Notes: a model not told the origin generated them from the letters alone. Positions 42,599 through 52,173 are shown, numbered from the stretch's first letter. The stretch: 56,743 nucleotides of DNA from an uncultured Muribaculaceae bacterium (GCA_910583675.1 CAJTYH010000018.1:1-56743); one strand, 5' to 3'. Numbers and translations: made by a program.

Positions 42599-45535
42599 CT
42601 AGAGCGTGCGCGATACCTCGATTTCCTCGAAACCTTCGATGAGGTCGCCCGCCTGAATATCGTTGTAACCCTGAATCGAAAGACCGCACTCCAGGCCGGC
42701 CACAACCTCCTTTGCATCGTCCTTGAAACGCTTGAGCGATCCAAGCTCTCCGGTATAGCGCACGATACCCTCGCGGATGAGACGAACCTTGTTGGTTCGC
42801 TTGATCTTTCCTTCGCGCACCAGGGCACCGGCAATCGTGCCGACCTTGGAGATCTTGTAAGTCTCAAGAACCTCTGCCGTACCGGTGATCTCCTCACGCA
42901 CCTCGGGAGCAAGCATACCGGCCATGGCATCCTTGACCTCCTCTATAGCCTGATAGATCACAGAATAGAGGCGTATTTCCACTCCCTCACGCTCTGCCTC
43001 GCGCCGTGCAGCCTGTGACGGACGCACCTGGAAGCCGATGATGATTGCATCGGAAGCCGCAGCCAGAGTGACATCGCTCTCGGAGATCTCTCCCACGGCC
43101 TTATGCAGCACGTTGACCTGCACCTCGGGAGTGGAGAGTTTGATAAGCGAGTCGCTGAGAGCTTCTATTGAGCCGTCCACGTCGCCCTTGACGATAATGT
43201 TAAGTTCCTGGAACGATCCGAGTGCCTGACGACGGGCAATGTCATCAAGGGTGAGACGCTTGGAGGTGCGCATGCCAAGCTCACGCTGCAACTGCTGACG
43301 CTTGTTGGCGATCTCGCGAGCCTCCTGCTCGGAATCAAGAACGTTGAATGTGTCACCTGCCGTGGGCGCTCCGTCCAGACCGAGGATAAGAGTCGGTTCG
43401 GCGGGTCCTGCCTCTTTGATGCGCTGGTTGCGCTCGTTGAACATGGCCTTGATCTTTCCATAGTGCGTTCCGGCCAGGATTATATCGCCCTGTCGGAGCG
43501 TACCGTTCTGCACGAGCACCGTCGCCACATATCCGCGCCCCTTGTCAAGTGAGGACTCGATTATGGATCCGGTGGCGTTACGGTTCGGGTTAGCCTTCAA
43601 GTCAAGCATCTCAGCTTCCAGAAGCACTTTTTCAAGGAGCTCTTCCACCCCGAGACCCTTCTTTGCCGAGATGTCCTGCGACTGATACTTGCCACCCCAT
43701 TCCTCAACAAGATAATTCATAGCGGCAAGCTGCTCCTTGATCTTGTCGGGATTGGCGGCGGGTTTGTCGATCTTGTTTATTGCGAATACAATAGGTACGC
43801 CGGCGGCACTCGCATGATTTATAGCCTCCACTGTCTGCGGCATCACATCGTCGTCTGCAGCGACTATGATGATACAGAGGTCGGTGACCTTCGCTCCACG
43901 GGCACGCATGGCAGTGAACGCCTCGTGACCGGGGGTGTCAAGGAATGTGATATGGCGACCGTCTGCGAGCTTCACATTGTACGCACCTATGTGCTGTGTG
44001 ATGCCACCCGCCTCGCCGGCGATCACATTGGCCTTGCGTATATAGTCGAGAAGGGAGGTCTTGCCATGGTCTACGTGACCCATCACGGTCACGATCGGGG
44101 GACGTGACAGAAGGTCTTCCTCACTGTCCTCCTCCTGATGTATGGCTTCAACCACCTCGGCAGACACGAACTCAGTCTTGAAACCGAATTCCTCTGCCAC
44201 GATATTGATGGTCTCGGCATCAAGGCGCTGGTTGATGGACACCATCACGCCAAGGTTCATGCATGTGCCTATTACCTTGTTGATTGGCACATCCATCATG
44301 GAAGCAAGGTCGTTGGCAGTAACGAATTCGGTAAGTTTCAGCGTCTTGCTTTCAGCTGCTTCCAATTCGGCCAACTCACGTTCACGCTCGGCATTGGCCT
44401 CGCGTTTCTCCTTGCGCCATTTCACGCCACGTTTCTGGCCTTTTGCAGTGAGACGCGCAAGCACCTCCTTCACCTGCTTCTGCACATCCTCCTCGTTCAC
44501 CTCCGTGTGCACGGGAGCATTGCCTCTACGGTTGCGATCCTTGTTGCCGCCGCGCTCACGACGTTCGCCTCCACGGCCTCCACCATTGCCGCCATTTCCA
44601 CCATTGCCGTTACCAGGCTGGTTGGCGCTTTTCTCTATGTCTATCTTCTCCTTTCCGCCAATGCGCTTGCGTTTCTTGCGGTCACCATCTGCACCTGAGC
44701 CGGCATTTCCGCCGTTTGCCTTGGCGATACGCTCGTTGCGGCGCTCCTCCTTGCTTTTTTTCTTGGGACGGGTGCTCTGGTTTATAGTGGAGAGGTCAAT
44801 CTTACCTACCACGTTTATGGTCGGGCGATCCTGCGGAAGTCCAAGGGTGAATATCTCATCCTCTTTTTTCTTCTGTTCCTCGGCAGGAGCAGACACGGGA
44901 GCGGGAGCCGGGACAGACCTGACCTCCTGAACGGGGGCTTCGCTTTTCAGTTTCTGAACCTTGGGTACTTCCTGAACCGGAGAGACTGTCTTTTCCGGTG
45001 CCGGAGCATTATGCACCGATTGGGCTGTCTCAGCCTTTACTGTCTTTGCCTCGACCTCGCGGGGAGTCACAGGGCGGGGAGCCGGCTTTGGATTATCCTT
45101 AGGTTCTACAGGAGGAGTATCCACTGCTGCGACCGCAGGAGCAGCCTCCTGTTTGGTCATGGCGGGTGCTTCCGGAGCCTTGGCAGGTTCCTGTGCCGCA
45201 GGTTGTGGCCTTACGGGGTTCCCGTGACGGTCAAGCTCTATCTTACCCAAAATCTTAGGCCGGTTTATCTGCGTCTCGACCTTTATCTCCTCAGATACCC
45301 GTGGAGCGACGGACGGCTTGGTCTTGACACTGCGGGTATTGGAAAATTCCTGCGACTTGCTTTTAAGGTCCTTGTCGCTCTTGAATTCCTTTACCAACAG
45401 GTCGGCGACCTCCTGCTCTATACGGGCATTGGGATTGTCGTCTACAGTGATGTTCTTACCTCGCAGAAATTCCACCACTGTGGGAAGCGCCACATTGAGG
45501 TCTCTTGCTACTTTGCTTATTTTGATTCTCGCCAT
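42599..45535 (-). CDS. infB: translation initiation factor IF-2
   Basis: 978 aa. N-terminal IF2-N domain (KISKVARDLNVALPTVVEFL), then a long low-complexity linker rich in Pro, Ala, Lys, Glu and Gly-Asn repeats (to about 370), a second IF2-N, and the GTPase: GHVDHGKT (about 484-491), DTPGHEAF, NKIDKP. The C-terminal domains (beta-barrel and fMet-tRNA binding) follow. Second-last gene in rimP-nusA-infB-folK. The stop is TAG at 42599. Confidence 0.98.
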   Translation of the reverse strand: MARIKISKVARDLNVALPTVVEFLRGKNITVDDNPNARIEQEVADLLVKEFKSDKDLKSKSQEFSNTRSVKTKPSVAPRVSEEIKVETQINRPKILGKIELDRHGNPVRPQPAAQEPAKAPEAPAMTKQEAAPAVAAVDTPPVEPKDNPKPAPRPVTPREVEAKTVKAETAQSVHNAPAPEKTVSPVQEVPKVQKLKSEAPVQEVRSVPAPAPVSAPAEEQKKKEDEIFTLGLPQDRPTINVVGKIDLSTINQSTRPKKKSKEERRNERIAKANGGNAGSGADGDRKKRKRIGGKEKIDIEKSANQPGNGNGGNGGNGGGRGGERRERGGNKDRNRRGNAPVHTEVNEEDVQKQVKEVLARLTAKGQKRGVKWRKEKREANAERERELAELEAAESKTLKLTEFVTANDLASMMDVPINKVIGTCMNLGVMVSINQRLDAETINIVAEEFGFKTEFVSAEVVEAIHQEEDSEEDLLSRPPIVTVMGHVDHGKTSLLDYIRKANVIAGEAGGITQHIGAYNVKLADGRHITFLDTPGHEAFTAMRARGAKVTDLCIIIVAADDDVMPQTVEAINHASAAGVPIVFAINKIDKPAANPDKIKEQLAAMNYLVEEWGGKYQSQDISAKKGLGVEELLEKVLLEAEMLDLKANPNRNATGSIIESSLDKGRGYVATVLVQNGTLRQGDIILAGTHYGKIKAMFNERNQRIKEAGPAEPTLILGLDGAPTAGDTFNVLDSEQEAREIANKRQQLQRELGMRTSKRLTLDDIARRQALGSFQELNIIVKGDVDGSIEALSDSLIKLSTPEVQVNVLHKAVGEISESDVTLAAASDAIIIGFQVRPSQAARREAEREGVEIRLYSVIYQAIEEVKDAMAGMLAPEVREEITGTAEVLETYKISKVGTIAGALVREGKIKRTNKVRLIREGIVRYTGELGSLKRFKDDAKEVVAGLECGLSIQGYNDIQAGDLIEGFEEIEVSRTL

Positions 45536-45592
45536 GAAATGGTTTTAATATTGTCCTTGGGATAACGGATAGAGAGGTGGGTGCCACGGTGG

Positions 45593-46915
45593 TCAGTCTT
45601 CACTTGCGGCATCGGAAGTGTCCTCCCCTGCTTCTTCTGCGGGAGCCGGGGTGTCGTCATCGTCCTCAAATTCAGCACGCAGTATGGCAAGCACGTCGTC
45701 CACGGTCTGCTCTTCGAGGTCGGCCTTGTTTATGAGTTCCTCGCGGGGAGTATTGAGCACGCTCTTGGCTGTCACACAGCCCATATCCTTAAGCGCGTCA
45801 ATGATCCACTCCTCGATTTCGTCCTTGAATTCGTCAAGGTATATGTCCTCCTCGTAGGTCTCGTCGGTATCGCGGTATACATCGATCACATATCCTGTGA
45901 GCATGGATGCGAGCTTGATGTTGAGGCCGCCCTTGCCGATTGCAAGCGAAACCTGGTCGGGCTTCAGGAATACTTCCGCCTTCTTCTCTTCCTCGTCTAT
46001 GCGGATGGATGAGATACGTGCCGGAGAAAGCGCTCGCTGTATGAACAGCGTCGGATTGTTGGTGAAGTTGATAACGTCAATGTTCTCGTTACGCAGCTCA
46101 CGCACGATGCCATGTATGCGGCTTCCCTTGACACCTACGCACGCTCCGACGGGATCAATGCGATCGTCATAACTTTCCACGGCTATCTTGGCACGTTCGC
46201 CAGGGATGCGGGCAACAGCACGGATGCTGATGAGACCCTCGTTGATCTCCGGCACCTCAAGCTCAAAGAGGCGGCGCAGGAAATTCTCATTCGTGCGCGA
46301 TACGGTGATCTTCGGGTTGTTGTTGGCGTTGTCAACATTGGCGATTACGGCGCGCACGGTCTCCCCCTTGCGGAAGAAATCGCCCGGGATCGCCTGGTTT
46401 TTCGGGAGAAGCAGCTCGTTCTTGTCATCGTCAAGCAGAAGCGTCTCACGAGACCATGTCTGATATACCTCACCGGTCACAAGCTCTCCCTCAAGATCCT
46501 TGAACTTGGCATATATCGCCTCCTTCTGCAACTCCAGTATCTTGGACTGTAGGGTCTGGCGCAACGTAAGGATGGCGCGGCGGCCGAAATCGGCGAATAT
46601 GATCTCCTTGGTGTGCTCCTCGCCGATCTCCACCTCGGGATCGTCGTCGGCACGGGCGTCGGTAAGCGAAATCTGCAAGTTGGGATTCTCCACCTCGCCG
46701 TCAGGCACTACCACAAGGTTCTGGAATATCTGCACGTCACCCTTGTCGGGGTTCATAATCACGTCAAGGTTCTCGTCGGTACCGAACATCTTTGCAAGGA
46801 CGTTTCGGAACGACTCCTCGAGCACACTGATCATGGTGGTCTTGTCGATATTTTTCAGTTCTTTGAATATGGCGAACTGCTCCACCATATTCGGAGTTTC
46901 CTCTTTTTTAGCCAT
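45593..46915 (-). CDS. nusA: transcription factor NusA
   Basis: 440 aa. N-terminal RNA polymerase binding domain (about 1-135), S1 domain (about 135-205), two KH domains (about 235-370; VGACVGVKGSRI and SLAIGKGGLNIKLA), then a C-terminal helix-hairpin part and an acidic tail (EFEDDDDTPAPAEEAGED). Affects pausing, termination and antitermination. Lies 57 nt upstream of infB in the usual order. Confidence 0.98.
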   Translation of the reverse strand: MAKKEETPNMVEQFAIFKELKNIDKTTMISVLEESFRNVLAKMFGTDENLDVIMNPDKGDVQIFQNLVVVPDGEVENPNLQISLTDARADDDPEVEIGEEHTKEIIFADFGRRAILTLRQTLQSKILELQKEAIYAKFKDLEGELVTGEVYQTWSRETLLLDDDKNELLLPKNQAIPGDFFRKGETVRAVIANVDNANNNPKITVSRTNENFLRRLFELEVPEINEGLISIRAVARIPGERAKIAVESYDDRIDPVGACVGVKGSRIHGIVRELRNENIDVINFTNNPTLFIQRALSPARISSIRIDEEEKKAEVFLKPDQVSLAIGKGGLNIKLASMLTGYVIDVYRDTDETYEEDIYLDEFKDEIEEWIIDALKDMGCVTAKSVLNTPREELINKADLEEQTVDDVLAILRAEFEDDDDTPAPAEEAGEDTSDAASED

Positions 46916-46975
46916 GGGTATAAATGGTAGTTGTTATTATCTGTCTTATATGAGGCAGGGATAGTTCCTGCCAGG

Positions 46976-47443
46976 TCACTTGAAGGATAGCAGGTATTTC
47001 ACCTGCTTGACACCGGTGAAGGGAAGCGTCTCAGACTGCATCACCACAGTGGGACGCTTGGCACCCGGTTCCTTGTATTTGACCGGATACTCGAATGTGA
47101 AATCATCCTCCCCGACAGCTGTAAGAACCGCCTGGAGTTTACGGCCGTCGCATGTGAGCATTTCGATGTCGTTGCCTATGTTCTTAAGATACTGGCCACG
47201 GACTTTGAAAGGGGCGGTAAGACCTGCGGAACCAACCTCAAGTTCGTAATCTTCCACGTCGCGGTCGAAGTCCTTTTCGATGGCACGGGTCACCGCGGCG
47301 CATGTGTCTATGTCAATGCTGCCGGGAGAGTCCAGCTCCACGACTATGCAGTTCTGTGCCGACACCTTGATGTCCACGATAAAAAGGTCTGTACCGGCGA
47401 TGGCTTTTTCCACCGATTGCCTCAGCTGTTCTTTGTCTATCAT
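46976..47443 (-). CDS. rimP: ribosome maturation factor RimP
   Basis: 155 aa, needed for 30S assembly. VVELDSPGSIDIDTCAAVTRAIEKD-type region and DYELEVGSAGLTAPFKVRGQY (near 75-95) are family hallmarks. The first gene of the rimP-nusA-infB-folK operon, with a consensus promoter at 47533-47563. Confidence 0.96.
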   Translation of the reverse strand: MIDKEQLRQSVEKAIAGTDLFIVDIKVSAQNCIVVELDSPGSIDIDTCAAVTRAIEKDFDRDVEDYELEVGSAGLTAPFKVRGQYLKNIGNDIEMLTCDGRKLQAVLTAVGEDDFTFEYPVKYKEPGAKRPTVVMQSETLPFTGVKQVKYLLSFK

Positions 47444-47532
47444 TCCGTGATATATGAATCAGCGCCTATGCGCAAGATGTTTCCACATAACAAATGGAGG
47501 AAGCCTTTCAGCCTCCTCCGATAACTTCACTG

Positions 47533-47563
47533 CAAATTTACCACTTTCTTTTCATTCATGCAA
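47533..47563 (-). promoter_or_regulatory. promoter of the rimP-nusA-infB operon
   Basis: Minus-strand TTG (47563-47561), 20 nt, TAAATTTG (47540-47533), 90 nt upstream of rimP. Confidence 0.6.
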
Positions 47564-47722
47564 CCTGCGCCCCACAGCAAAGGACGGTTTGCAATGCGCT
47601 CAGACTTATTTTAACAAATCCACCAGCACATTTAACCATGTTTAACCTATTGACAACCTAAATTCATCATGCCATTGAGCCGGCGCATGACAACATCGAA
47701 TATTCTTCGTATATTCACCCTC

Positions 47723-47914
47723 ATGATTGAAGGCAAGATATTTGAAAAGGAAGTCATGTCGCAAACAGATATGGACGACAAGTATCTCGGATGCACTTTT
47801 GAGTCCTGTAACATGAACGGCATGACAATCCAAGACACCGATTTCCAACATTGCGAATTCAGAGGGTGCAATCTTTCAATGATGACCAGATACAGTCCAC
47901 ATTTTAAATATTAA
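47723..47914 (+). pseudogene. truncated pentapeptide-repeat gene
   Basis: 63 aa, MIEGKIFEKEVMSQTD then repeats LGCTFESC, TDFQHCEFRGCNLSMM and an abrupt unrelated tail TRYSPHFKY. Bacteroidota pentapeptide proteins of this type usually run to about 180 aa and continue past a CNLSM-type segment with many more repeats. This reads as the first third of such a gene, ended by an unrelated sequence just before the tRNA terminator. No promoter seen. It may also be a small independent protein. Confidence 0.6.
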
Positions 47915-47932
47915 AGCATGTCTTACAAGCAA

Positions 47933-47969
47933 GAAAAGCCTGATAATCAGTTGATTATCAGGCTTTCTT
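47933..47969 (-). terminator. terminator of tRNA-Leu(CAA)
   Basis: AGCCTGATAATCA/TGATTATCAGGCT stem with outer A:T pairs, 2-nt loop, U-rich end on the minus strand. Located directly after the tRNA 3' end. Confidence 0.8.
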
Positions 47970-47971
47970 CG

Positions 47972-48053
47972 TACCCGGACCCGGGCTCGAACCGGGATGG
48001 GTCGCCCCAACGGTGTTTGAGACCGTCGCGTCTACCGATTCCGCCATCCGGGC
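47972..48053 (-). tRNA. tRNA-Leu (anticodon CAA)
   Basis: An 82-nt cloverleaf read on the minus strand: acceptor GCCCGGA/TCCGGGT with a G1-U72 wobble, anticodon arm ACGGT-CTCAAAC-ACCGT (anticodon CAA, reads UUG), a variable arm of the class II type, and the T arm CCCGGTTCGAGCCCGGG. Discriminator A73. CCA is not encoded. Promoter at 48099-48130. Confidence 0.95.
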
Positions 48054-48098
48054 TTCATATTCGCCATCAGCAATTGATGATCGGCGGAAATACGGATG

Positions 48099-48130
48099 CA
48101 AAGATATGGCTTTTTTCGGAATCAAGCAAC
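48099..48130 (-). promoter_or_regulatory. promoter of tRNA-Leu(CAA)
   Basis: Minus-strand TATCTTTG (48106-48099) with TTG (48129-48127) at the proper distance, about 45 nt upstream of the tRNA. Confidence 0.55.
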
Positions 48131-48274
48131 CCCCTACAACTCTTTTCTGTAAAGGACAGACAAAAAAGTTCCTAAAAAGCCCTAAGATTCAAACCTTTTG
48201 CATCCGGCAAATCCTCACACGCCATCATACCCTAATTTATAGACCGGAGGAGATTCAGACCAAGCGACTACAAA

Positions 48275-48555
48275 TTGAGGGAGCGCTTCGCCTCACGGCA
48301 TGCGCTCCCTCGGGATTATTGAACTGGTAATAAAGGGTCAAAAATAAGTTACATTCCGGTTGACGGACTTGATCTGAACCGCACTTCAAAATTGCATAAA
48401 AATCATTATTGAGCGTGCCGGCGGGGATAATTATATATTATCCACATTGTAGATAATTACAGATACTTTTCAGCAGAATTTCAGTCAGCAACTTAAGATC
48501 CAGAGAATTCTGCTATGCAATCTGTTATATATGTCATCTTTGAAATATTAGATGG
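48275..48555 (-). ncRNA. candidate small RNA
   Basis: A predicted transcript from the promoter at 48562-48592 to the G+C-rich hairpin at 48277-48311, about 280 nt, without a protein. It contains a 9-bp hairpin (AGCAGAATT at 48472 with AATTCTGCT at 48506) and the palindrome GGATAAT-TATAT-ATTATCC (48425-48443). It does not look like tmRNA, RNase P or SRP RNA. Boundaries are estimates and existence is inference. Confidence 0.3.
48277..48311. terminator. possible terminator hairpin
   Basis: GAGGGAGCGC/GCGCTCCCTC 10-bp stem with a 15-nt loop; AATTTG follows on the minus strand. Weak U tract. Confidence 0.4.
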
Positions 48556-48561
48556 TATATG

Positions 48562-48592
48562 CAAATTTAAAACAAATATTCGTTTCTGCAAA
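48562..48592 (-). promoter_or_regulatory. strong leftward promoter with no known gene
   Basis: Minus-strand TTTG (48592-48589), exactly 19 nt, TAAATTTG (48569-48562): the full Bacteroidota consensus. No protein gene begins within 600 nt downstream. Confidence 0.6.
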
Positions 48593-48600
48593 TAATTTTT

Positions 48601-48618
48601 GATTGTTATTAAACAATC
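48601..48618 (-). terminator. weak terminator of the rsmF-like gene
   Basis: GATTGTT/AACAATC 7-bp stem with U-rich downstream sequence on the minus strand. Confidence 0.35.
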
Positions 48619-48641
48619 CTACAGATATGCAACCCGCATCC

Positions 48642-50054
48642 TCAATGGAGTATCCTCCATGCCGGAGGATAAAGGTTGTTCGAGCGGTTACCCAAATGAT
48701 TTACGAATCCGAGAGGCTGACCGCCAAACCCAAGCAACACACATCCGCGTGGAGCATCAAAGCCCCCCAACGCCTCGCGGCGCAAATATGACAGCGCGGT
48801 AGGAAGATCCACTTCTATCCCCGGGAAAGCCTCGCGGTTCAGTAGACCCGACATCGCAAGCGACTGTCCGGGAACCACATTTTTCCCTTTCACCTCGCCC
48901 AAAGGCACTCCCATATGTATGACATCAAGCAATGATGCCAAATGACGCATTTCATCGGCATGGATGGTAGGCACAGCAGTAAGCGTATTCTCCCGTTCCA
49001 CGATCTCCACCGGAACATCCGGCCTAAGCCAACATCCGCAACCCGACTTCAGATTTTTCATCGATCCCTTCTCACCACCACGTGCCGCGTCGCCTTTCTG
49101 TTTCCTGTTTCGCCTCCTGAAATCAGCCATGTCGCCATCAGGCTTGCGAACCACTCCTATAGCGAGACCCTCCCCCCTTACAAGCGACGGAAGAAAGCGC
49201 AACATGCTCCCTGTCCAGATGGCTCCTGGAAAATCCCCCGCATCCAGGCACATCGGTTGCGCCCCGCATTCCTCCACCAGGAAATCAATGATACGCTCGT
49301 TCTCCGCTACGTTGAACGTGCATGTGGAATAAACCATATATCCCCCCGGCGCCAAAGCATCCCACAGGTTGGAAACAATCTCACGCTGACGTGCGGCACA
49401 TTGATCCACAAGCGCCGGCGACCATTGAGCCACGGCCTTCGGATCCTTGCGCATCATACCTTCCCCGGAACATGGCACATCGGCGGCTACCACATGAAAG
49501 AATCCCGGGAGCTTGCGAAGACAAGACGTATCGCCGCGCGCAACCACGCACCCCTCATATCCCCACTTGATCAGATTCTCCTTAAGTATCTCGGCGCGCC
49601 TGAAATCAAACTCGTTAGCCACCACAAGGGGATCGCACGACACATCCCGTAGAGCGGATATGGCAGCCGTGGTCTTCCCTCCGGGAGCAGCGCACGCATC
49701 CAGATAACGCAGGCGACATCCATCCGGCAAGGAGATCCCCGGGACAATGCGCCTTAGTATCCTGTCCATGGCCATTGAGGATGCATCCTGCACATAATAG
49801 CACCCCTGATGCAACGCAGGATCATGCGTGAAATCCGGCCGTGAGGAAAAATATCTTCCATCATCGCACCAGGGCACCCGATCCAAGCCGTGGGAAAATA
49901 CCGAATCAGTCCGCATCCCGAACGGCTTGGCCGGATTAAGGCGTGCCGAAACCGACGGGGAGGTATTCTCCAGAGCCGAAACAAGAGCTTCGGCGCATGT
50001 CGGCAGATCCGCCTCCAAACGCCGCTTGAATTCCAATGGCAGCTTATCAGGCAT
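48642..50054 (-). CDS. rRNA cytosine-C5 methyltransferase, RsmF/RsmB-like
   Basis: 470 aa. SAM-binding CAAPGGKT (121-128), catalytic cysteine motifs DVPCSGEGM (192-200, Cys195) and STCT (243-246, Cys245), all of the NOL1/NOP2/Sun family; likely makes m5C in rRNA. A C-terminal RNA-binding part (about 300-470; HADEMRHLASLLDVIHMGVPLGEVKGKNV-type text) fits RsmF. The frame is open to 50147; the ATG at 50054 overlaps the upstream HD gene by 8 nt and gives the right N-terminus. Third gene of its operon. Confidence 0.9.
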   Translation of the reverse strand: MPDKLPLEFKRRLEADLPTCAEALVSALENTSPSVSARLNPAKPFGMRTDSVFSHGLDRVPWCDDGRYFSSRPDFTHDPALHQGCYYVQDASSMAMDRILRRIVPGISLPDGCRLRYLDACAAPGGKTTAAISALRDVSCDPLVVANEFDFRRAEILKENLIKWGYEGCVVARGDTSCLRKLPGFFHVVAADVPCSGEGMMRKDPKAVAQWSPALVDQCAARQREIVSNLWDALAPGGYMVYSTCTFNVAENERIIDFLVEECGAQPMCLDAGDFPGAIWTGSMLRFLPSLVRGEGLAIGVVRKPDGDMADFRRRNRKQKGDAARGGEKGSMKNLKSGCGCWLRPDVPVEIVERENTLTAVPTIHADEMRHLASLLDVIHMGVPLGEVKGKNVVPGQSLAMSGLLNREAFPGIEVDLPTALSYLRREALGGFDAPRGCVLLGFGGQPLGFVNHLGNRSNNLYPPAWRILH

Positions 50055-52173
50055 CGTTCCCAGCTTTTGTTGCATCATCAGACTTGCCGTCCGGAAGTTC
50101 CGGCGGCGTGTTTGAAGTGACTGCCGGATCAGGCTGCCCGTCGGCATCCGCCGGCTTGGCCGTCACACCCGCCGGATACTGCACGCGTGCATGGTACATG
50201 CTCCGCAGACGGGATATGAAGCACTCCTTTATCTCCCCTATGTCACGGAAAGAGAGCGACGACTCATTGTGCAGGCCGTCGGCGACCTGGGCATCGATCA
50301 AGCGATTCACAAGCGAACGGATCGCCTCCTGTGAATGGTCGGTCATACTGCGGGAAGCGGCCTCGACCGTATCAGCCATCATAAGCAACGATGCCTCACG
50401 CGTCTGGGGATTAGGCCCCGGATACGTGAATGGAGCTTCATCCACCGCCTCATCCGGATGCTGACGGCAATAGGTATTATAAAAGTACTTTGCCTTGCCC
50501 CGCCCATGATGTTGCGTGATGAAATCCTTGACTACACGTGGCAACTTTATCTTATCGGCGCGACGCAGACCGTCGGCGACATGGCGTATGATTATCCTCG
50601 CACTTTGCTGGGGAGTAAGGGCATCGTGCGGATTGACCCCATACTGGTTCTCGGTAAAGAATGCCGGGTTGTCGATCTTCCCTATGTCATGGTACAGCGC
50701 ACCCGCCCTCACAAGTTGCACATTGGCGCCTATGCGATGGGCGGCTTCGGTGGCAAGGTTGCTTACCGCCATTGAATGCTGGAAAGTCCCCGGACATTCC
50801 TGCGACAGCTCCCTCAGCATGGGGTTGTTTATGTCCGACAGTTCCACGAGGGTGACCACCGACACCATGCCCGAAAGTTTCTCAAACACGAATATCAGTA
50901 TGTATGCAAAAGAAATCAGAACGGCATTGACGGCAAAGAAACCGATGAGCTTCCACGACAGCGATCCGAGGGAGCCGGCTGTCATAAGCTCAACCGCCAT
51001 GTACGACACCACATAGGCTACGAAACCGACCGCAGCAGACCGCAGCAGCTGTGACCGCCGCGACAGTTCCTTCAGGGAGAACAGGACGGCAGTACCGGCG
51101 GTAAGCTCTATGAATATGAATTCCAACTGGAAATTAGCCACTACCGAGCATAGCAGCACCTCTATGGTAAATATGAAGAATGCCGCACGTGAATCATAGA
51201 ACACCGATATGATTACGGGCACTATCGTGAGAGGCACTATGTAGATCCCCGAAGTGAAGGTGCGTCCCATTACCATGGTGAACACGAAGAACACCGTGAG
51301 GAGTATCATCAGAGCCATAAGCTGCTTCGGCGTGGCGAGCCTCGGATAATAGAGTACACTGAAACCATAGAGCAGCCCGAGCAGCAATACCACAAAAATC
51401 GTCTGACCCGTCAATGTGTTGTTCTGCCTCCCTCGGTCATTGTGCATGCGCTTGTCAAGCGTAGTTTCATATGTGCGCAGTATCTGATAAAGCTGCGGTG
51501 TAACGATGTCCCCCTGCGCTATTATGCGCTCCCCTTTCTGGATCACTCCCACACCCGAGACAATAGGCTGTATAAGGGTCTCGCGATACATACGGGTGGC
51601 ATCCTTGTCCTCAACCATGTTGGGCTGCAGGAGGCGCGCCAATCCGACACCCCTGACGGCCTTATGCCACTCACCGTCGGCAAAGGTGGAGTCTATGTGC
51701 GCATAGGCATCACGCTGCGATACATACTTGGCAGTGGAATGGGAAATGTTCATGTTGTTCTCCGTGAACTTCACCTCAGGGAGCGCCCCCCGCTCTATCA
51801 GCGATGCAGTGGCCTGATCCACGATCCCCCTCGCATATGCCTGCCTTACCGCATCCACAAGCCGCGAACGGACGAAAGGTGATATGGAGTCCGCATTCTG
51901 TATTGCTTCGACGGCACGCGATTCGGCCGCCACGTCACGTCGGAAAATAGGAACCAGCACCTCGTCGATGCTGTCTACCATAGCCTTCACCGTGGCCGAA
52001 TCGCGGTAGACCGTAATGTCGAACGGCGCCGTAAGTAGGGCGTAACTCCACGGACGATTCTCCTCGTAACTGTATTTGTGACGGTTGTCCCTGGGCATGA
52101 AATAGACCATCACTATGGTCGTCACAAGAAATATAAGGGCTGTATAGACCTTGTTGTTATTGGAATTCCTCAT
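50047..52173 (-). CDS. 7TM-HD phosphohydrolase, PgpH-like
   Basis: 708 aa, probably a c-di-AMP phosphodiesterase. An N-terminal span (about 10-25), an extracytoplasmic domain (about 50-260) with LVDAVRQAYARGIVD, seven membrane spans (about 270-470), then a cytoplasmic HD domain (about 480-650) with GTFQHSMAV, ALYHDIGK and QHHGRGKA, all metal-binding motifs of the HDIG family. An acidic, Pro/Asp-rich tail follows. Lies between Rel/Spo and the RsmF-like gene. c-di-AMP activity is inferred from the architecture. Confidence 0.9.
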   Translation of the reverse strand: MRNSNNNKVYTALIFLVTTIVMVYFMPRDNRHKYSYEENRPWSYALLTAPFDITVYRDSATVKAMVDSIDEVLVPIFRRDVAAESRAVEAIQNADSISPFVRSRLVDAVRQAYARGIVDQATASLIERGALPEVKFTENNMNISHSTAKYVSQRDAYAHIDSTFADGEWHKAVRGVGLARLLQPNMVEDKDATRMYRETLIQPIVSGVGVIQKGERIIAQGDIVTPQLYQILRTYETTLDKRMHNDRGRQNNTLTGQTIFVVLLLGLLYGFSVLYYPRLATPKQLMALMILLTVFFVFTMVMGRTFTSGIYIVPLTIVPVIISVFYDSRAAFFIFTIEVLLCSVVANFQLEFIFIELTAGTAVLFSLKELSRRSQLLRSAAVGFVAYVVSYMAVELMTAGSLGSLSWKLIGFFAVNAVLISFAYILIFVFEKLSGMVSVVTLVELSDINNPMLRELSQECPGTFQHSMAVSNLATEAAHRIGANVQLVRAGALYHDIGKIDNPAFFTENQYGVNPHDALTPQQSARIIIRHVADGLRRADKIKLPRVVKDFITQHHGRGKAKYFYNTYCRQHPDEAVDEAPFTYPGPNPQTREASLLMMADTVEAASRSMTDHSQEAIRSLVNRLIDAQVADGLHNESSLSFRDIGEIKECFISRLRSMYHARVQYPAGVTAKPADADGQPDPAVTSNTPPELPDGKSDDATKAGNDA

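Larger units (their letters stand above)
48054..48641. other. noncoding interval between tRNA-Leu(CAA) and rsmF-like gene
   Basis: 588 nt with no supported coding sequence. It holds the tRNA promoter (48099-48130), a hairpin at 48277-48311, several inverted repeats (48425-48443, 48472-48514), a second -7 match (48339-48346) and an excellent leftward promoter (48562-48592). See the ncRNA entry. Confidence 0.5.

Noticed and set aside
42595..42930. N-terminal extension of folK inside infB
   Set aside because: The text is Arg/Ser/Pro-rich out-of-frame infB; HPPK homology starts at the TTG at 42594.
44520..44640. Repeat-like Gly/Asn codons in infB as a possible repeat array
   Set aside because: It is the low-complexity linker common to IF-2 proteins, not a DNA repeat element.
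47669..47722. Longer start for the truncated pentapeptide gene
   Set aside because: The upstream residues (PLSRRMTTSNILRIF) do not fit the family; the ATG at 47723 gives MIEGKIF, typical of its relatives.
47972..48053. tRNA-Leu(CAA) as a phage or island attachment site
   Set aside because: No integrase gene and no repeat of the tRNA 3' end was seen nearby, so only the truncated neighbour hints at it.
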